A program made the position numbers and the translations under genes. This document shows, piece by piece, positions 16,332 to 24,306 of a stretch of 51,584 nt of DNA (positions within the stretch are counted from its first letter, which is position 1; each line of letters begins with the position of its first letter). The DNA is taken from assembly GCF_004764705.1 (NCBI RefSeq), contig NZ_SHLX01000050.1:1-51584 (forward strand). Reading direction: 5' to 3'. The DNA comes from Paenibacillus cymbidii. GTDB taxonomy: Bacteria > Bacillota > Bacilli > Paenibacillales > NBRC-103111. The notes under the pieces are model-generated. The model saw only the letters and a list, made by a program, of their open reading frames with translations. It was not told where the DNA came from and did not search any database.

Positions 16332-17001
16332 GTTGCTCCCTCCACGTGTTAAGAATCGATGTGAACATGCGCTTGCCGTCCTCGGAGCCGAGCAACTGAT
16401 GCACCGCCCGTTCCGGGTGCGGCATCATGCCGACGACGTTGCCGCGCTCGTTGCAGATGCCGGCGATGTCGTCGACCGAGCCGTTCGGGTTGCTGCCCGC
16501 GTAGCGGAACACGATCTGGTCGTTCGCCTTGAGCTTCGCCAGCGTGGTTTCGTCGCAATAGTAGTTTCCTTCGCCGTGCGCGATCGGAATGTCGATCGTT
16601 TCGCCAAGCTTGTAGCCGCTCGTGAACGCGGTCCGGTTGTTTTCGACCCGCAGCAGCGTGGAGTGGCAGCGGAACTTCAGGGTCTTGTTGCGCAGCATCG
16701 CGCCCGGCAGCAGGCCGGACTCAAGCAGAATCTGGAACCCGTTGCAGATGCCGAGCACGAACTTGCCGGCGGCAGCCGCTTTGACCACTTCGTTCATGAC
16801 CGGCGCGAACCGGGCGATCGCCCCGCAGCGCAAGTAGTCGCCGTACGAGAATCCGCCCGGCACGAGAATGCAATCGAACTTCGACAAATCCGTGCTGGTA
16901 TGCCATACGTATTCCACCGGCTCGCCGATCGTCGTCTCTACTGCCTTGTAACAGTCGATGTCGCAGTTCGAACCCGGAAATACGAGCACCGCGAAGTTCA
17001 T
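16309..17001 (-). CDS. purQ: FGAM synthase, glutaminase subunit
   Basis: Class-I glutamine amidotransferase delivering ammonia to PurL. 230 residues, catalytic Cys86 in LGICNGFQILLESGLLPGA, and a C-terminal GMMPHPERAV with the catalytic His/Glu. It starts immediately after the purS stop codon and overlaps purL. Confidence 0.96.
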   Translation of the reverse strand: MNFAVLVFPGSNCDIDCYKAVETTIGEPVEYVWHTSTDLSKFDCILVPGGFSYGDYLRCGAIARFAPVMNEVVKAAAAGKFVLGICNGFQILLESGLLPGAMLRNKTLKFRCHSTLLRVENNRTAFTSGYKLGETIDIPIAHGEGNYYCDETTLAKLKANDQIVFRYAGSNPNGSVDDIAGICNERGNVVGMMPHPERAVHQLLGSEDGKRMFTSILNTWREQHGAAAIG

Positions 17002-17250
17002 TTACGCTCCCTCCAATTCGTAGCGGTAATCTTCGATCACCGTGTTGGCCAGCAGCTTTTCGCACATCGTCTTTACGCGCGCCTCCGCTTCGGAACGTTC
17101 CGTCGTGTTCAGAATCAGCTCCAAGTACTTGCCGATCCGCACCTTGCCCACTTCGTTGAAGCCCATGGAGTGAAGCGCTCCTTGCACCGCATTGCCTTGC
17201 ACGTCGAGCACGCTCTGTTTGATCGTTACGTAAACCGTCGCCTTGATCAT
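17002..17250 (-). CDS. purS: FGAM synthase, PurS subunit
   Basis: Small subunit bridging PurL and PurQ. The ATG at 17262 touches AGGAGG with no spacer; the in-frame ATG at 17250 lies 12 nt away and gives 82 residues (MIKATVYVTIKQSVLDVQGNAV...), the normal PurS size, so I prefer it. The C-terminus is NTVIEDYRYELEGA. A perfect 8-bp hairpin lies upstream of the ribosome binding site. Confidence 0.93.
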   Translation of the reverse strand: MIKATVYVTIKQSVLDVQGNAVQGALHSMGFNEVGKVRIGKYLELILNTTERSEAEARVKTMCEKLLANTVIEDYRYELEGA

Positions 17251-17276
17251 TGGTTCATCCATCCTCCTAATATAGG

Positions 17277-17296
17277 GAGTTTAGCTTGCTAAACTC
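17277..17296 (-). repeat. Hairpin in the purC-purS spacer
   Basis: GAGTTTAG and CTAAACTC form an 8-bp stem with a 4-nt loop, directly upstream of the purS ribosome binding site, in a 108-nt spacer that is large for this operon. No T-run follows, so a processing, stability or translation role is likelier than termination. Confidence 0.45.
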
Positions 17297-17358
17297 TCAC
17301 CTCTAACGAAAAGTGGTCCTTCAATTTCCATTCCGAATTCGCAGGCTCGCACGCTTCT

Positions 17359-18243
17359 CTATTTTGCCAATCGTTGGAAAATATCGTTATAACGCTGCGA
17401 AGTCGCTTCGACGACGCTTGCCGGCAGCGGATCGGGTTCGCTGTTTTTATCCCAGCCGGAGCTTGCGAGGTACGTGCGCACCGGTTCCTTGTCCATGCTG
17501 TCGATTTCCGTGTCGAGCGCGTAATTCTCTTTGGCCCAGAAGCGGGACGAATCCGGCGTGAACAACTCGTCGATCAGAATGACCTGACCGTCAATCAGCC
17601 CAAACTCGAACTTCGTATCCGCCAAAATAATGCCGCGTTTCTCGCAGTAATCGTGAGCGAACTGGTACAGCTTGAGGCTCTTCGCGCGCAAATCTTCGGC
17701 GAGCTCGGCGCCGATCAGCTCCTTCATCCGTTCGAACGGGATGTCTTCGTCGTGGCCGACATCGTTTTTGGCGGCGGGGGTGAAGAGCGGCTCGGCGAAC
17801 CGTTCGTTCTTGCGAATGCCGGCGGGCAGCGGGATGCCGTTGATCATTCCCGTTTGTTGGTATTGTCTCCAACCTCCGCCGGTAATATAGCCCCGTACGA
17901 CGCATTCGATGTCGATGCGCTGCGCCTTGCGCGTCACCAGGAACCGGTTCTTGAGCAGCTCGGGTTCGGTGACGATGCCGGCAAGCTTCTCGATGTCGGC
18001 GTGCACGACGTGATTCGGCTGAATTGACGCCGTTTGCTCGAACCAGAAGCGGCTGAGCATGTTGAGCGCATTGCCTTTGTCCGGTACGGCCGGCTTCAGC
18101 ACATAGTCGAAGGCGGAGATGCGGTCGGTGACGACAATGAGGTAGTGCTCGCCGAGATCGTACAACTCGCGAACCTTGCCTTTGTAAATGAGCGGCGCCT
18201 TGATGTACGGCGCGGCAGTGTCCAGCGCGACGGTTTTGTTCAC
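17359..18243 (-). CDS. purC: SAICAR synthetase
   Basis: Joins CAIR and aspartate with ATP. 294 residues from GTG at 18243, which has GGAGG 8 nt upstream; the frame is open another 13 codons. Motifs: IYKGKVRELYDLGEHYLIVVTDRISAFD begins the ATP-binding region, then VVRGYITGGGW, and ILADTKFEFGL with IDELFTPDSSRFW. 16 nt separate it from purB. Confidence 0.95.
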   Translation of the reverse strand: MNKTVALDTAAPYIKAPLIYKGKVRELYDLGEHYLIVVTDRISAFDYVLKPAVPDKGNALNMLSRFWFEQTASIQPNHVVHADIEKLAGIVTEPELLKNRFLVTRKAQRIDIECVVRGYITGGGWRQYQQTGMINGIPLPAGIRKNERFAEPLFTPAAKNDVGHDEDIPFERMKELIGAELAEDLRAKSLKLYQFAHDYCEKRGIILADTKFEFGLIDGQVILIDELFTPDSSRFWAKENYALDTEIDSMDKEPVRTYLASSGWDKNSEPDPLPASVVEATSQRYNDIFQRLAK

Positions 18244-18259
18244 CGGAGCGGCCTCCTTT

Positions 18260-19555
18260 TTATTCAAGCCCCAGACGGGCAAATATCGTATCCACGTGCT
18301 TCAGGTGCCAGCTCGGATCGAAGCAGTCGGCGATTTCCTCCAGGCTCAGCTGCCCGCGAATGACGCTGTCCGCTTCGACAATCTCGCGGAACGAGCGCTG
18401 CGTCTCCCACGCCTGCATCGCCTTCGGCTGCACCGTATCGTACGCCTGCTCGCGGCTGAAACCCTTGTCGATCAGCTTCGTCAGCACGCGGCCGGAGAAC
18501 GGCACGCCGTACGTGCTTTGCATGTTGCGCTTCATATTTTCCGGGAACACGGTCAAATTTTTGACGATGTTGCCGAAGCGGTGCAGCATGTAATCGAGCA
18601 GAATCGTCGCGTCCGGCAAAATGATCCGTTCCACCGACGAATGCGAAATGTCGCGTTCGTGCCAGAGCGTAACGTTCTCGTACGCCGAAATCATGTGGCC
18701 GCGGATGACGCGCGACAGGCCGGAAATGCTTTCGCACCCGATCGGGTTGCGCTTGTGCGGCATCGCCGACGAACCTTTTTGTCCTTTGCCGAACGGTTCC
18801 TCGACTTCGCGGAACTCGCTCTTCTGCAAGGCGCGGATTTCCGTCGCGAACTTGTCAAGCGAAGTGGCGATGAGCGCCAGCGTCGCCATGTATTCGGCGT
18901 GCCGGTCGCGCTGCAGCGTCTGCGTCGAAATCGGCGCCGACTTCGTGCCGAGCTTGCCGCACACGTATTGCTCGATGAACGGGTCGATGTTGGCGTAGGT
19001 GCCGACGGCTCCGGACATTTTGCCGTATTGCACGCCGTCCGCGGCGAAGCGGAACCGCTCGAGATTGCGCTTCATCTCTTCGTGCCAGAGCGCCATCTTC
19101 AGCCCGAACGTCGTCGGTTCGGCGTGAACGCCATGCGTGCGGCCCATCATCGGCGTATGCTTATACGCCTTCGCTTTGTCCGCGAGAATGGCGATGAACA
19201 TGTTCAAATCGCGGTCGAGAATGTCGTTCGCCTGCCGCAGCAAGTAGCCGAGCGCCGTGTCGACGACGTCCGTCGAGGTAAGGCCGTAGTGCACCCATTT
19301 GCGCTCCGGACCGACGGTTTCGGAAACCGCGCGGGTGAAAGCGATGACGTCGTGGCGCGTTTCCTGCTCGATTTCGTAAATGCGGTCGATGTTGAACGAC
19401 GCTTTCTTGCGCAGCTTCTGCACGTCTTCCTGCGGAATGACGCCCAGCTCCGACCACGCCTCGCACGACAGCAGCTCAACTTCGAGCCACGCCTGGAATT
19501 TGTTCTGCTCCGTCCAAATGGCCGCCATCTCCGGCCTGCTGTAACGCTCGATCAT
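18260..19555 (-). CDS. purB: Adenylosuccinate lyase
   Basis: Acts twice in purine synthesis: it splits SAICAR to AICAR and adenylosuccinate to AMP. 431 residues, normal size. HYGLTSTDVVDTA, MMGRTHGVHAEPTTFG (catalytic His) and the superfamily signature GSSAMPHKRNPIGCE are all present. ATG at 19555 has GGAG about 10 nt upstream. Confidence 0.96.
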   Translation of the reverse strand: MIERYSRPEMAAIWTEQNKFQAWLEVELLSCEAWSELGVIPQEDVQKLRKKASFNIDRIYEIEQETRHDVIAFTRAVSETVGPERKWVHYGLTSTDVVDTALGYLLRQANDILDRDLNMFIAILADKAKAYKHTPMMGRTHGVHAEPTTFGLKMALWHEEMKRNLERFRFAADGVQYGKMSGAVGTYANIDPFIEQYVCGKLGTKSAPISTQTLQRDRHAEYMATLALIATSLDKFATEIRALQKSEFREVEEPFGKGQKGSSAMPHKRNPIGCESISGLSRVIRGHMISAYENVTLWHERDISHSSVERIILPDATILLDYMLHRFGNIVKNLTVFPENMKRNMQSTYGVPFSGRVLTKLIDKGFSREQAYDTVQPKAMQAWETQRSFREIVEADSVIRGQLSLEEIADCFDPSWHLKHVDTIFARLGLE

Positions 19556-19578
19556 CGCTTGATTCGCTCCTTCAATAA

Positions 19579-20775
19579 TTACTTATTCCAATGGCCGATT
19601 TCCTTCGCCCAGATGCCCGTCTGCTCGATCCAGGCCAAGGCGCCATCGATATCGCTTGTCAGCACGTTGACGTGCCCCATTTTGCGTTTCTCTTTCGCTT
19701 CGTGTTTGCCGTACAGGTGCACCTTGACGGCAAGCCCGTCCGGCTCCGCCGTCTGGGCGCCGAGCCAATCGAGCAGCGGCTGCACGTGTTCGCCGAGCAC
19801 ATTCACCATAACGACCGGCGAGAGCAGCGCGGCTGCGCCCAGCGGCAAATTGCAGACGGCGCGCACGTGCTGCTCGAACTGCGACGTCGCGCACGCTTCC
19901 ATCGTGTAGTGCCCCGAGTTGTGCGGCCGCGGCGCCAGCTCGTTGACGAACAGCTCGCCGTCCGCCGTCAGAAACATCTCGACCGCGATCAGCCCAACGA
20001 CGCCGAGCGAGGCGGCGATCTTCTCCGCCAGCTTCTCCGCTTCGCGGCAAACCGCTTCCGTCGTGCGCGCCGGCACGATCGACAGATGCAGGATGTTGTC
20101 GACGTGAATATTCTCGGCGACCGGGAACGTCTTCACTTCGCCGCGCGGGCTGCGCGCCGCGATGACGCTGATTTCCCGCTCGAAGCGGATGAACTGCTCG
20201 AGCACCAGCTCCGTGCGCGCCTTGCTCAGCGTCGCATACGCTTCGTCGATTTCGGCTTCGGAGCGGATGACCCACTGCCCTTTGCCGTCATAGCCGCCGG
20301 TCGCCGTCTTCAGTACGCACGGCGTGCCGAAACGGGCAACCGCCGCGCGCAGCTCCTCCGCGCTGCGGATTTCCTCGTACGGCGCCACGCGGACGCCCGC
20401 GGCCTCGATCGCACGCTTCTCACGCAGCCGATGCTGCGTCGTATGCAGCAGTTCGCTGCCTTGCGGCACGTACGATTCGGCCATCAGCATCGCCGCCACG
20501 CCGGCGTCAACGTTCTCGAACTCGTACGTGATTACGTCCGCTTTCGCCGCCAGCCGGCGCGCTGCTTCCGCGTCGTCATATGCGGCAACGATCTGCTCGT
20601 CGGCCACCTGGCCGCACGGCGAATCCGGCGTCGGATCCAGCACAACGAACCGGTAGCCCATATGGCGACCGGCTAATGCCAGCATTCTCCCCAGTTGTCC
20701 GCCGCCCAGCACGCCGATCGTGCCGCCCGGCAAAATCACATTCGTCGAAGCTGCTGCTTTCGCTGTATGATTCAT
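19579..20775 (-). CDS. purK: N5-carboxyaminoimidazole ribonucleotide synthetase
   Basis: ATP-grasp enzyme adding bicarbonate to AIR to give N5-CAIR. 398 residues. N-terminal IGVLGGGQLGRMLALA, ATP-grasp LKTATGGYDGKGQWVI and VNELAPRPHNSGHYTMEAC are clear. Its ATG overlaps the purE stop (ATGA, 4 nt), as usual for purEK. Confidence 0.96.
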   Translation of the reverse strand: MNHTAKAAASTNVILPGGTIGVLGGGQLGRMLALAGRHMGYRFVVLDPTPDSPCGQVADEQIVAAYDDAEAARRLAAKADVITYEFENVDAGVAAMLMAESYVPQGSELLHTTQHRLREKRAIEAAGVRVAPYEEIRSAEELRAAVARFGTPCVLKTATGGYDGKGQWVIRSEAEIDEAYATLSKARTELVLEQFIRFEREISVIAARSPRGEVKTFPVAENIHVDNILHLSIVPARTTEAVCREAEKLAEKIAASLGVVGLIAVEMFLTADGELFVNELAPRPHNSGHYTMEACATSQFEQHVRAVCNLPLGAAALLSPVVMVNVLGEHVQPLLDWLGAQTAEPDGLAVKVHLYGKHEAKEKRKMGHVNVLTSDIDGALAWIEQTGIWAKEIGHWNK

Positions 20776-21257
20776 AACAATTCACTGCTTTCCATCACCG
20801 TCTTGGCGATCTGCTCGCGCCGCGCTTTCACCTTCGCTTGCACGTCAGGCTCGAACGCGCCGATGATTTGTGCGGCGAGCAGCCCGGCGTTGGTGGCGCC
20901 GGCGTGTCCGATCGCAACCGTCGCAACCGGAATGCCTCCCGGCATCTGCACGATCGACAGGAGCGAGTCGAGCCCATTCAACGTCGACGTCTTGACCGGC
21001 ACGCCGACGACCGGCAGTTCGGTCTTCGATGCGACCATGCCCGGCAAATGCGCCGCGCCGCCCGCGCCGGCAATAATCACCTGAATGCCGCGGCCGGCTG
21101 CGGTTTCCGCATATTCGAACATCAAGTCGGGCGTACGATGCGCGGATACTACCTTTTTCTCATAAGCGATGCCGAGTTCATCCAATACGTCGCATGCGTG
21201 CTTCATCGTTTCCCAATCCGATTGACTCCCCATGATGACTCCGACTCGCGCGGACAT
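20772..21257 (-). CDS. purE: N5-CAIR mutase (PurE, class I)
   Basis: Moves the carboxyl group of N5-CAIR to give CAIR; pairs with PurK. 161 residues from ATG at 21257, with AGAGGGG 6 nt upstream. VGVIMGSQSDWETM, SAHRTPDLMFEYA, AGAGGAAHLPGMVA and the C-terminal GHAGATNAGLLAAQI match class I. First gene of the operon. It is preceded by a guanine-class riboswitch, a leader with a likely terminator, a sigma-A promoter and a PurBox-like pair. Confidence 0.95.
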   Translation of the reverse strand: MSARVGVIMGSQSDWETMKHACDVLDELGIAYEKKVVSAHRTPDLMFEYAETAAGRGIQVIIAGAGGAAHLPGMVASKTELPVVGVPVKTSTLNGLDSLLSIVQMPGGIPVATVAIGHAGATNAGLLAAQIIGAFEPDVQAKVKARREQIAKTVMESSELL

Positions 21258-21345
21258 GTCAGCCCCTCTTTCGTATCCGAAGATTCTATGTTTAGTATGC
21301 CTTGTTACCTGATTGGATAACGGCCGCCGCGGCTTGCGGAGGCGC

Positions 21346-21373
21346 AAAAAGCCCGTCGGCCGACCGTGCCGGG
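21346..21373 (-). terminator. Candidate riboswitch-controlled terminator in the purE leader
   Basis: On the minus strand CCCG ... GTCGGCCGAC ... CGGG folds into a GC-rich stem followed by CTTTTTG. It lies about 125 nt after the aptamer and 90 nt before purE. The folding was done by eye and the antiterminator partner was not worked out. Confidence 0.45.
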
Positions 21374-21497
21374 TCCGCCAACAGGACGACGAACGGATCA
21401 AACGCAGCGAAACGGTGCCGGAGAAAAAAATCGCTCCACGGACAAAAAAGAACAAACGAAGCGGCTGTCATCCGCTCCCTGCTCTCCTGCATTTGAT

Positions 21498-21566
21498 CCC
21501 CGTAGTCCGAAAATTTGCGGTTTCCGGGTAGAAACATCCGGGCCGTATTCCCGGAAGTATACGAGG
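21498..21566 (-). promoter_or_regulatory. Guanine-class purine riboswitch of the pur operon
   Basis: All aptamer parts are visible. P1 is CCTCGTA/TACGGGG. P2 is CCGGG/CCCGG with the 7-nt loop AATACGG. The J2/3 strand is GTTTCTAC. P3 is CCGGAA/TTTCGG with loop ACCGCAAAT. J3/1 is ACTA, whose C (position 74 in xpt numbering) predicts guanine/hypoxanthine rather than adenine. The loop 3 U63 position is C, a tolerated-looking change. High guanine should lower purE-D expression. Confidence 0.9.
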
Positions 21567-21612
21567 CGATTCGATTGATTTCGACGCAAAAGGTTCGATT
21601 TTGCGCCTCTTT

Positions 21613-21642
21613 AGTTTACCAGCCCCTCACCTTCCATGTCAA
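21613..21642 (-). promoter_or_regulatory. Sigma-A promoter of the pur operon
   Basis: TTGACA (21637-21642), an 18-bp spacer, then TAAACT (21613-21618), about 46 bp upstream of the aptamer. Confidence 0.75.
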
Positions 21643-21647
21643 CATTG

Positions 21648-21692
21648 AAAGGCGAACAATTCTGTGACATTCATTTTAAAAAGTTCGCCTTT
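21648..21692 (-). promoter_or_regulatory. Candidate PurR operator (inverted PurBox pair)
   Basis: AAAGGCGAACAAT (21648-21660) and its inverted partner AAAGTTCGCCTTT (21680-21692). Each matches the B. subtilis PurBox AWWWCCGAACWWT at 11 of 13 positions. Taken as 14-mers they are 17 nt apart, the spacing known for PurR. The pair ends 5 bp upstream of the -35 box, the expected place for repression. Confidence 0.65.
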
Positions 21693-21799
21693 CTCGCGCT
21701 GGATCGGCGGATGGAATACGCTTACAACGGTAACCTTCGTCTTCCGCTTCATGCGTTTGCCGCGGTGACGCCGCGTACGCCGCATCGCAACGAGACAAC
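21693..21799. other. Left part of the purE-mscL intergenic region
   Basis: No gene is seen between the PurBox pair and the four-hairpin element; with the flanking signals this makes a 765-bp gene-free stretch (21258-22022). Only GC-rich sequence without a clear motif is left in this segment. Confidence 0.4.
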
Positions 21800-21989
21800 A
21801 TAGGCCATGTTTTATTGGCTATTCCGGCATAAATGGCCCAAGACGCAGAAATAGCCAGTGAAATCACTGGCTATTTCTGTGAAACGTTCGATTTTGAGGC
21901 GGCTGACTCAAAATAACCATTGTTTTCACTGGCTATTTTCGACGTACCAAGGAAAAAGTGGCAAATAGGCCATTTTTCATGGCCTATTT
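21800..21989. repeat. Four-hairpin intergenic element, copy A
   Basis: Four palindromes in a row. 21800-21824: ATAGGCCAT...ATTGGCTATT. 21846-21879: a perfect 15-bp stem, CAGAAATAGCCAGTG with loop AAAT. 21910-21939: an imperfect AAAATAACCATTG version. 21963-21989: AAATAGGCCAT/ATGGCCTATTT. Copies B (30319) and C (41315) have the same four hairpins in the same order and orientation. It lies downstream of mscL and may also end its transcript. Confidence 0.85.
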
Positions 21990-22022
21990 TAAGAGGAGGC
22001 CTATTCAACTGACGGACCGTCG

Positions 22023-22466
22023 TTACTTCTCGCCTGCAGCTTGTTGCAGCTGCGACGTACATGCCGGGCAGCGGGTCGCCAGCACCGGAATTTTGCTATA
22101 GCAGTAAGGGCATTCCTTATCTTTCGGCGCGGCAGGGGCCGGAGCCGGTTCCGGCTTGCGGAAGCGGTTGATCTGCTTGACGACCATAAAAATGACGAAC
22201 GCCACGATCAGGAAGTCGAGCACATTATTGATGAATGCGCCGTAGTTAAGCGTAACAGGTTTGTCGTCTTCGCCGTTACCCAGCTTGATTACCAGGTCCG
22301 CAAAATCGACTTTGCCGAGCAGCATGCCGATCGGCGGCATAATAACGTCGTTCACAAGCGACGTAACGATTTTGTTGAACGCCGTGCCGATAATGACACC
22401 AATCGCCAAATCGACTACGTTGCCGCGGGTGATGAACGTGCGAAACTCCTTGAACACCGTTTTCAT
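22023..22466 (-). CDS. mscL: Large-conductance mechanosensitive channel with a C-terminal zinc ribbon
   Basis: Relieves osmotic down-shock at the cell membrane. Residues 1-100 are classic MscL: FKEFRTFITRGNVVDLAIGVIIGTAFNKIVTSLVNDVIMPPIG (TM1), then TM2 at about 80-97. The Pro/Ala linker PEPAPAPAAP leads to C119-x2-C122 ... C133-x2-C136, a zinc-ribbon-like knuckle pair in place of the usual C-terminal helical bundle. 147 residues from ATG at 22466; the frame is open further upstream. It sits between the pur operon and pbuG. Confidence 0.92.
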   Translation of the reverse strand: MKTVFKEFRTFITRGNVVDLAIGVIIGTAFNKIVTSLVNDVIMPPIGMLLGKVDFADLVIKLGNGEDDKPVTLNYGAFINNVLDFLIVAFVIFMVVKQINRFRKPEPAPAPAAPKDKECPYCYSKIPVLATRCPACTSQLQQAAGEK

Positions 22467-22586
22467 GGCATAGCTCCTTCGATAATTTTTGCAATCCGAT
22501 CCCCGATGCTGCGATTCCGTTGCCACGAAAGTTACATTCTACGGGAAAACCCGGTTTCCTGCTTGTCGGCGAATTTTGCCGAGAAC

Positions 22587-22626
22587 GAACAAGGCCAAGC
22601 CCCCGTCCGGGAGATTGGCCTTGTTC
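22587..22626 (-). terminator. Probable terminator downstream of pbuG
   Basis: GAACAAGGCCAA and TTGGCCTTGTTC form a perfect 12-bp stem with a 16-nt loop, 44 nt after the permease stop. The T-richness after it is weak, so stability or termination are both possible. Confidence 0.55.
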
Positions 22627-22670
22627 GCAAAACATGCCCCTGCCCGCGCGGCGGCAGCGGCTCAGGCAAC

Positions 22671-24071
22671 TTAGCCCTGGCTGCCGATCCAGGCGTAACG
22701 CGCAATGACGAGAATCGCAAGCACCCACATGAGCCAGTGCACCTTGTGCCCTTTTTTGCCGAACCAGTTGTCGATCGTTGCCAGAATGACGTACGCCACG
22801 ATGCCGAACGAAATCCCGTTGGCGATGTTGTACGTAAACGGCATGAACGTGATCGTCAGGAACGCCGGAATGGCGATGACGTAGTTCTGGAAGTCGATTT
22901 CCTTGACCGACTGCACCATCAGCACGCCGACGATGATCAGCGCGGCAGCCGTCGCCGGCCCCGGAATAAGCGCCACGATCGGCGCGAGGAACAGCGCCAG
23001 CAGGAAACACACGCCGGTCGTCACCGCCGTCAAACCGGTGCGCCCGCCTTCGGCGATGCCGGCCGAGCTCTCGACGTAGGCCGTCGTGGTGCTTGTGCCG
23101 AGCAGCGCGCCGCCGCTTACCGCTACGGCGTCGACAAGCATCGCTTTGCCGACGCGCTTGCGGCCTTCTTCCGGATTCTTCATGATGCCGGCGCGGTTGG
23201 CCGAACCGACCAGTGTGCCGAACGTATCGAACAGCTCCACAAACGTAAACGTGGCGATGATCGAAATGATGCCGGTTTGCCAGACGCCGTCCCAGTCGAA
23301 CGAAGCGAACGAGATTTGGCTGAAATCGGGCGCCCATGGCGTTTTCGGATCGCTTAGCGTGTCGAAGTCGACTTGTCCCATAATGATGGCGACGATCGTC
23401 GTGCCCAGAATGCCGAACAGAATCGCGCCGGGCACGCGCAGCACCATCAGAACCGAGATCAGCAGCAGGCCGACAAGCGCCAGCTGCACGCCGTGGTCTT
23501 CGAGGCTGCCCATATGAAAGATCGTTTCAAACGACAGCAGGTCGGTGAACGCGCCCGCTTTGACATCTTTGGTCGTTTCGGCGGCTACCGTCAGGAGGCC
23601 GCTGTTCTTCAGTCCGATCAAGGTGATGAAAAGGCCGATCCCAACCGTAATCGCGTGCTTCAGGCTGTCCGGCACGGCGACGATCAGCAGCTGCCGCACC
23701 TGCGTCACCGTCAGGATGATAAAAATAATACCGGAGATAAATACCGCCGTCAGCGCCATCTCCCACGTCACCGGCTTGCCGGTCCCGGCGGAAGACAGAA
23801 TGACCGTCGCGAAGTAAGCGTTAAGCCCCATGCCCGGCGCAAGCGCTACCGGAAAATTGACGAACAGCCCCATCGCGATCGTAAAAATGCCGCCGGCCAG
23901 CGCAGTGGCGAGAAACACCGCGTACCAGTCCATGCCCGTTTTGCCGAAACCGGTCAGCACATCGGGGTTGACCGCAAGTATGTACGCCATCGTCATGAAT
24001 GTCGTCAACCCGGCCATAATTTCCGTACGAATACCTGTTCCGTTCTCCCTGAGCCTGAAAAAACGATCCAT
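22671..24071 (-). CDS. pbuG: NCS2-family guanine/hypoxanthine permease (PbuG-like)
   Basis: Proton-linked uptake of purine bases. 466 residues from ATG at 24071 (AGGAGG about 10 nt upstream); the frame is open 49 codons further but that part is the riboswitch leader. Family marks: TEIMAGLTTFMTMAYILAVNPDVL at the start, APGMGLNAYFA, and SSAGIAEGGRTGLTAVTTG. About 12-14 membrane helices are expected. A purine riboswitch and terminator control it, and it occupies the pbuG position of the B. subtilis guaA-pbuG-pur order. Substrate is inferred from these facts. Confidence 0.85.
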   Translation of the reverse strand: MDRFFRLRENGTGIRTEIMAGLTTFMTMAYILAVNPDVLTGFGKTGMDWYAVFLATALAGGIFTIAMGLFVNFPVALAPGMGLNAYFATVILSSAGTGKPVTWEMALTAVFISGIIFIILTVTQVRQLLIVAVPDSLKHAITVGIGLFITLIGLKNSGLLTVAAETTKDVKAGAFTDLLSFETIFHMGSLEDHGVQLALVGLLLISVLMVLRVPGAILFGILGTTIVAIIMGQVDFDTLSDPKTPWAPDFSQISFASFDWDGVWQTGIISIIATFTFVELFDTFGTLVGSANRAGIMKNPEEGRKRVGKAMLVDAVAVSGGALLGTSTTTAYVESSAGIAEGGRTGLTAVTTGVCFLLALFLAPIVALIPGPATAAALIIVGVLMVQSVKEIDFQNYVIAIPAFLTITFMPFTYNIANGISFGIVAYVILATIDNWFGKKGHKVHWLMWVLAILVIARYAWIGSQG

Positions 24072-24109
24072 TGCCGCTACTCCTCCTACTTGAATAGGGT
24101 GTGCCATGC

Positions 24110-24144
24110 AAAAAGAAGCCCGGATCCAATTGATCCTAGGCTTC
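24110..24144 (-). terminator. Riboswitch terminator before pbuG
   Basis: On the minus strand GAAGCC and GGATC pair with GATCC and GGCTTC around an AATT centre, followed by TTTTT. It lies 77 nt after the aptamer and 39 nt before the start codon: a clear transcription-termination expression platform. Confidence 0.8.
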
Positions 24145-24220
24145 CCAGTACAAGAAAGAATATGCGTTCCGGCCACGCCTCGCCGCGCGCAAGGGTCGCC
24201 GAGCCGATATGCTTTCAAGC

Positions 24221-24290
24221 GCTTCGTAGCCAGATCATTTACGGTGATCTCGTAGAGACTTCCGGGCCGATTCCCGGAATTATACGAAAC
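24221..24290 (-). promoter_or_regulatory. Purine riboswitch (guanine class, atypical) of pbuG
   Basis: P1 is GTTTCGTA/TACGAAGC. P2 is CCGGG/CCCGG with loop AATCGG, one base shorter than the usual 7. J2/3 is GTCTCTAC. P3 is AGATC/GATCT with the normal loop ACCGTAAAT. J3/1 is GCTA. The C at position 74 predicts guanine/hypoxanthine. Departures from consensus: G instead of A at position 73, and a G-G mismatch at the base of P3. Confidence 0.82.
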
Positions 24291-24306
24291 ATTCGGTTCT
24301 GCGACT

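Noticed and set aside
21800..21989. CRISPR array
   Set aside because: Repeats are palindromes of changing sequence and spacing with only four units; there are no constant repeats, unique spacers or cas genes.
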